From: Leucaena leucocephala
Taxonomy: Eukaryota > Streptophyta > Magnoliopsida > Fabales > Fabaceae
Length of the DNA stretch: 64,000 bases
NCBI GenBank assembly: GCA_037074615.1
Contig: CM073547.1
Span: 2,976,001-3,040,000, forward strand
Direction: 5' to 3'
This document shows, in pieces, positions 60,586 to 64,000 of the stretch. The number at the start of each line of letters is the position of its first letter. The stretch's first letter is position 1. The position numbers and the translations under genes were made by a program. Under the pieces are notes generated by a model, which ran no database searches, was not told the DNA's origin, and saw only the letters and a program-made list of their open reading frames with translations.

Positions 60586-62935
60586 TAGTCATATGCATGT
60601 TTTAAGGAGTATAGAGAGAACTCTGGCTTGAACAAAAAAAAAATATAAATTTAAATTTTAAAAAATATATTTACTAAAAAAAGTAAAAAAAAATAGCTCT
60701 AAAGATTATTCATTTAATTAAATTAAAAAAATAAATGAATAAGCAGGCCCACAATTAGGGCATAGTGCCAGCTCATTTATGGCGGCCAGAATATTTTATT
60801 TATTTATCGAATTTTGTTGAATTATCAATCTCACTCAGCCACTTACCTGTTAGTACCCCCCATATTGCTTTCATGCTCTGTCTCTATATTGGGGGGAGTT
60901 GTTGTGGTGTGTGAACAATTGTTGCTATAACAAGCACAGGCGAAATAATAAATAATACCATTATATATATATATATCATGGCATTTTCTTTATATATTTT
61001 CCTTTGTTTAAAGCATATATCTCAAGTTAACGCTACAAGTGCTACTAAAATAAGCAAGCAAGCAGGCACCGATATCATATGATTTATTATCACAATTCAC
61101 AAATGGAACAACGATTCTGTCTCTAACATGTTTGGATGTTGAAATAACGGTTTTGAAGGAGTTTCTTACGGCTTTGACATCCTTATAACTATCACTTGTT
61201 TAGATTTCCCCAAAATTCAGAGACATTAACAAAATCTGTTGGCAAAAGTCATATAAGGACTTCTTTTACTTTTTTAGCTCATATATCTTAGAAAAAAAAG
61301 GCGGTATACTCTCACTTGATAATTTAGAAACTAATTTAAAGTATAAAAATTATTGATATCAGTTTCATTTCTTTTTAACAAAATATTTTTCATATGCATA
61401 ATCTAATTTGAACATAAAATATAATGTTTAAAGGATTTAATTATTTATCAATTTTGTTAGGCTTTATTAAGATACTTTAATTAAAATTAAAGTATATTTC
61501 TCTTTTTTTCAACTTTTCTTTAAAAAAAAATCCTTTCAACAGCCATATGTTTTTTCATAAAATAAAGATTACTCTTTTAATTCTAAGAGATTAAAATATG
61601 TATTTGATCTTTTATATTTATATTAAATTTTATTTTAATCGTTAAGTAAAAAGTATATTTTTAATCCTTTAAATTTAATCCTTTTTATTTCACTAACAAA
61701 AATTGTTGGCTAAGCAAATTTAAAATAATGACTTAACAATTATCTAATAACAAAATATGTTTAAATTTTAATTATTTAATATAAAATATAACCATTTAAA
61801 AAAGATTAGAATAAAAACATATTTTATTGCACAATCATCCCTTTAAGTTTAATTAGTCAGTGTTTTTTATTAAATAAATTTAAATATATTAAGTTTAAAT
61901 TACTAAAAATATATTTTTTAAATTTAAATAATTAAAATAAAATTTTATGTAAACAGATGAAGAGTATACTTTATAATTTTAAAATAAAATATACATACTT
62001 TCGCCTGTGTGTATATATATTACATTAAGTATATAAGACAAATCCTAATTATGATCTATGAATAATGAATTTTTTATATATTTCATATTTTATAGCTTTT
62101 GGGTTATAGGAAAACTAAGCTAGTTTTGTGTCTCCAAAAAAAAAAAAAAACTCTTAATATTTGGTTATGGAATTTAGATTTCTAACTCCTAATTAATATA
62201 TATTTATATATATAAGAGAGAGAGAGAGAGGCACACACATAACTTGTAGCTCGAAGAGCTGCTCAGGTGGAAAAGGATACGGGTGTTCAGGGATTAGGGA
62301 GGTATAATGATCATGCCAGAGACTAGGAGATATTATGTTCCAGATGAGAAATTGAAAATAAAACAGATTTGTATTTGTATAATAATTGCTCAATAATATA
62401 AATTTAGATTTTATATGTATTAATTTTTTATATGAAAAGCGCTGTTCTAGATTGAGTTGCCATTAATTAATTAAAATCATATCTGTATGTACTTTATATA
62501 TGAGATTGATGATTTCGCCGGAAAAAAAATTGGTGGGAAAAGCGGCCGTGAACGCCTTTCTTTTTAAATTTTTTTAATCCCTTTTAATCCAGTTCGAGCT
62601 GGGTTTTTCCAAGTCCGTTTGATCTGTCCCTAAAACATCCTCAAATTTTCTTAAACTTTCGCGACTTTAGATTCACAAAACATGCAAATTCATACAAACC
62701 CCTCGGTAATTTAGCAGTTCGTACAAAATCCACTCCCAAAAAGCTTCCAGTTTTGTAAACTAGTTTACCTGAAAATATCCAGTTCAAAACTATAATTCTC
62801 ATTCTCATTTAATTCATTCGTCTTGAATCTAAGAACTGTTGGGTCCTTTTCCCCTCTACAAATTATAGACTGTTCGACAAACAAACAAACAAATTTCACG
62901 AAGGCGTAAGGGAATCTGCTAATCGCAACAAACGA
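60586..62935. other. Intergenic region upstream of ADA2
   Basis: AT-rich DNA with an AT run (60962-60976) and an AG run (62214-62230). The last roughly 400 bp, of higher GC content, is the presumptive ADA2 promoter and leader. No other gene is seen. Confidence 0.5.
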
Positions 62936-64000
62936 ATGGGGCGTTCTCGTGGGAATTTCCACGCTGATGAGGACCCCAATCAAAGGTTTGATCTTTTCTT
63001 TCTGTAATTCACTTGCTACCAATACTTGATATAACACTCTTTTTTAATACTGCAAGTCACATTGATTTTGCTGAAATTATTTTGCGATAGTTGTTTGCAT
63101 TTTGATGTGTATTGACGATATAATTGGAAAGTATGCTCATGATTTGTGATGGTCGAATGTCTATTACATGGAGCATTAGCATCATTCATGTCCTATAGTT
63201 ACCGTTGGGATGTTTGTATGTTTTCTTACGATATCCGTTTTTTTACTTTGTAGGTCCAGGAGAAAAAAGAATGCTGCTAGTGGAGATATTTCAGAACCTG
63301 GATCTGCAGGTTCCTTTTCTTTTCTGTTTTTTCCTGTTTTATTAAGCGCAAACTCCGAATTTGTCATTAGATTGCAGACCTCTTTAGCTTTAGTCCTCAA
63401 TATTAGAGAGTAACTCTGATAACTTGAATAAAATTGCTTTGGTTCCCAAAGAAGATTAAAAAGAAAAACAGAACTCTTGGTAACTCAAGCACGTAGGAAC
63501 TCCAAAGCGCTTTGTTGCCATGATTAGCCATTTAGCTAATGTTTTGAGTCTACCCAAGAGGAAGTTCTTAACCACCTCTCCCAAATACATCATGGAGGTG
63601 TTGCCTGAAAATTTGCTAATAATGATGCAACAAGAAGGGAGTTATAGATGCATTGGGATTGTGTTGTACAGCCTCTTGGAATTCATTGGAACGCATTGGG
63701 ATTTGCCTGAAAAAAAATGCTGCCTCTTGTATTTTTCAATCGAGTATTTGACTGCTACATTGAGATATTTTGAGCTGTAGTTATGTCCTGACTATTTATC
63801 TTTTGTTTATTCAAGGGTGGCCGTGTTTTATTTTTATTGATTTTCTTGTGAAACAGGTCAAGGAACAAGTGAAGGAAAAAAGGCTTTGTACCATTGCAAT
63901 TACTGTAACAAAGATATTACAGGAAAAATACGTATTAAGTGTGCTAAGTGCCCTGATTTTGACCTATGTATAGAGTGCTTTTCTGTGGGAGCTGAGGTGA
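62936..64000 (+). CDS. ADA2: ADA2 transcriptional adaptor, 5' part (cut by window end)
   Basis: Three exons are visible: 62936-62985, 63254-63309 and 63857 to about 63996. Joined they read MGRSRGNFHADEDPNQ, then a basic stretch RSRRKKNAASG, then a ZZ-type zinc finger. The zinc ligands CNYCNKDI, IKCAKCPDFDLCIECF are in the spacing typical of ADA2. ADA2 couples the GCN5 histone acetyltransferase to chromatin in the SAGA-type coactivator complex in the nucleus; the ZZ, SANT and SWIRM domains are its usual order, and only the ZZ is within the window. The N-terminus is closer to the ADA2b than the ADA2a type. GAG|GTGA at the end looks like the next splice donor, so exon 3 probably ends at 63996. 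Intron 2 (63310-63856) contains an 86-codon frame with no recognised homology. Confidence 0.92.

Noticed and set aside
63520..63780. 86-codon open frame inside ADA2 intron 2
   Set aside because: No recognised family, lies wholly in an intron whose flanking exons join perfectly, and is of a length expected by chance.

Overview
The window is nuclear DNA of a flowering plant, most likely a eudicot. Genes are split by short AT-rich GT-AG introns, intergenic DNA is very AT-rich and full of small non-autonomous transposons, and the recognisable proteins are plant types: a CASP-like membrane protein, plant NAR1, plant ADA2 and A-type cytochromes P450. The species cannot be named from the sequence. 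The P450s resemble the CYP71D/CYP726A group known for terpenoid oxidation, but this is a family-level reading only.

Layout. 1-16.7 kb: a complete hAT MITE with an 8-bp target duplication, a long AT-rich stretch, a small single-exon gene of unknown function (8672-9058), a broken FAS1-domain gene (10508-10977, minus) and a three-exon CASPL2B-like gene (12663-13841). 16.7-20.6 kb: a complete 11-exon NAR1 gene for cytosolic iron-sulfur protein assembly. 21-26.6 kb: intergenic DNA holding a 1.15-kb palindromic Mutator-like element with a 9-bp target duplication. 26.6-28.7 kb: a five-exon coiled-coil protein gene on the minus strand. 30.7-58.9 kb: a cluster of six cytochrome P450 genes, called here A to F, in the order A(-) B(-) C(+) D(-) E(-) F(-). 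62.9 kb to the end: the first three exons of an ADA2 transcriptional adaptor gene, cut by the window edge.

All six P450s share the same three-exon structure with both introns in phase 0, so they come from one ancestor by local duplication. B, C, D and F have intact reading frames of 507-511 residues with every P450 signature motif. A carries one nonsense codon before the K-helix. E carries a nonsense codon, a 1-bp insertion and a 7-bp deletion. C and D are a tail-to-tail inverted pair whose 3' untranslated regions still match. E and F are a direct pair whose downstream flanks still match. C, D and E share a promoter block. No terpene synthase, transferase or other pathway partner lies in the window, so a biosynthetic gene cluster is possible but not shown.

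The intergenic DNA is dominated by MITEs. One family of about 420-550 bp with a purine-rich core and TAA-like target duplications has seven recognisable copies. There is also a second, decayed hAT copy, a Stowaway-like element and a possible LINE tail.
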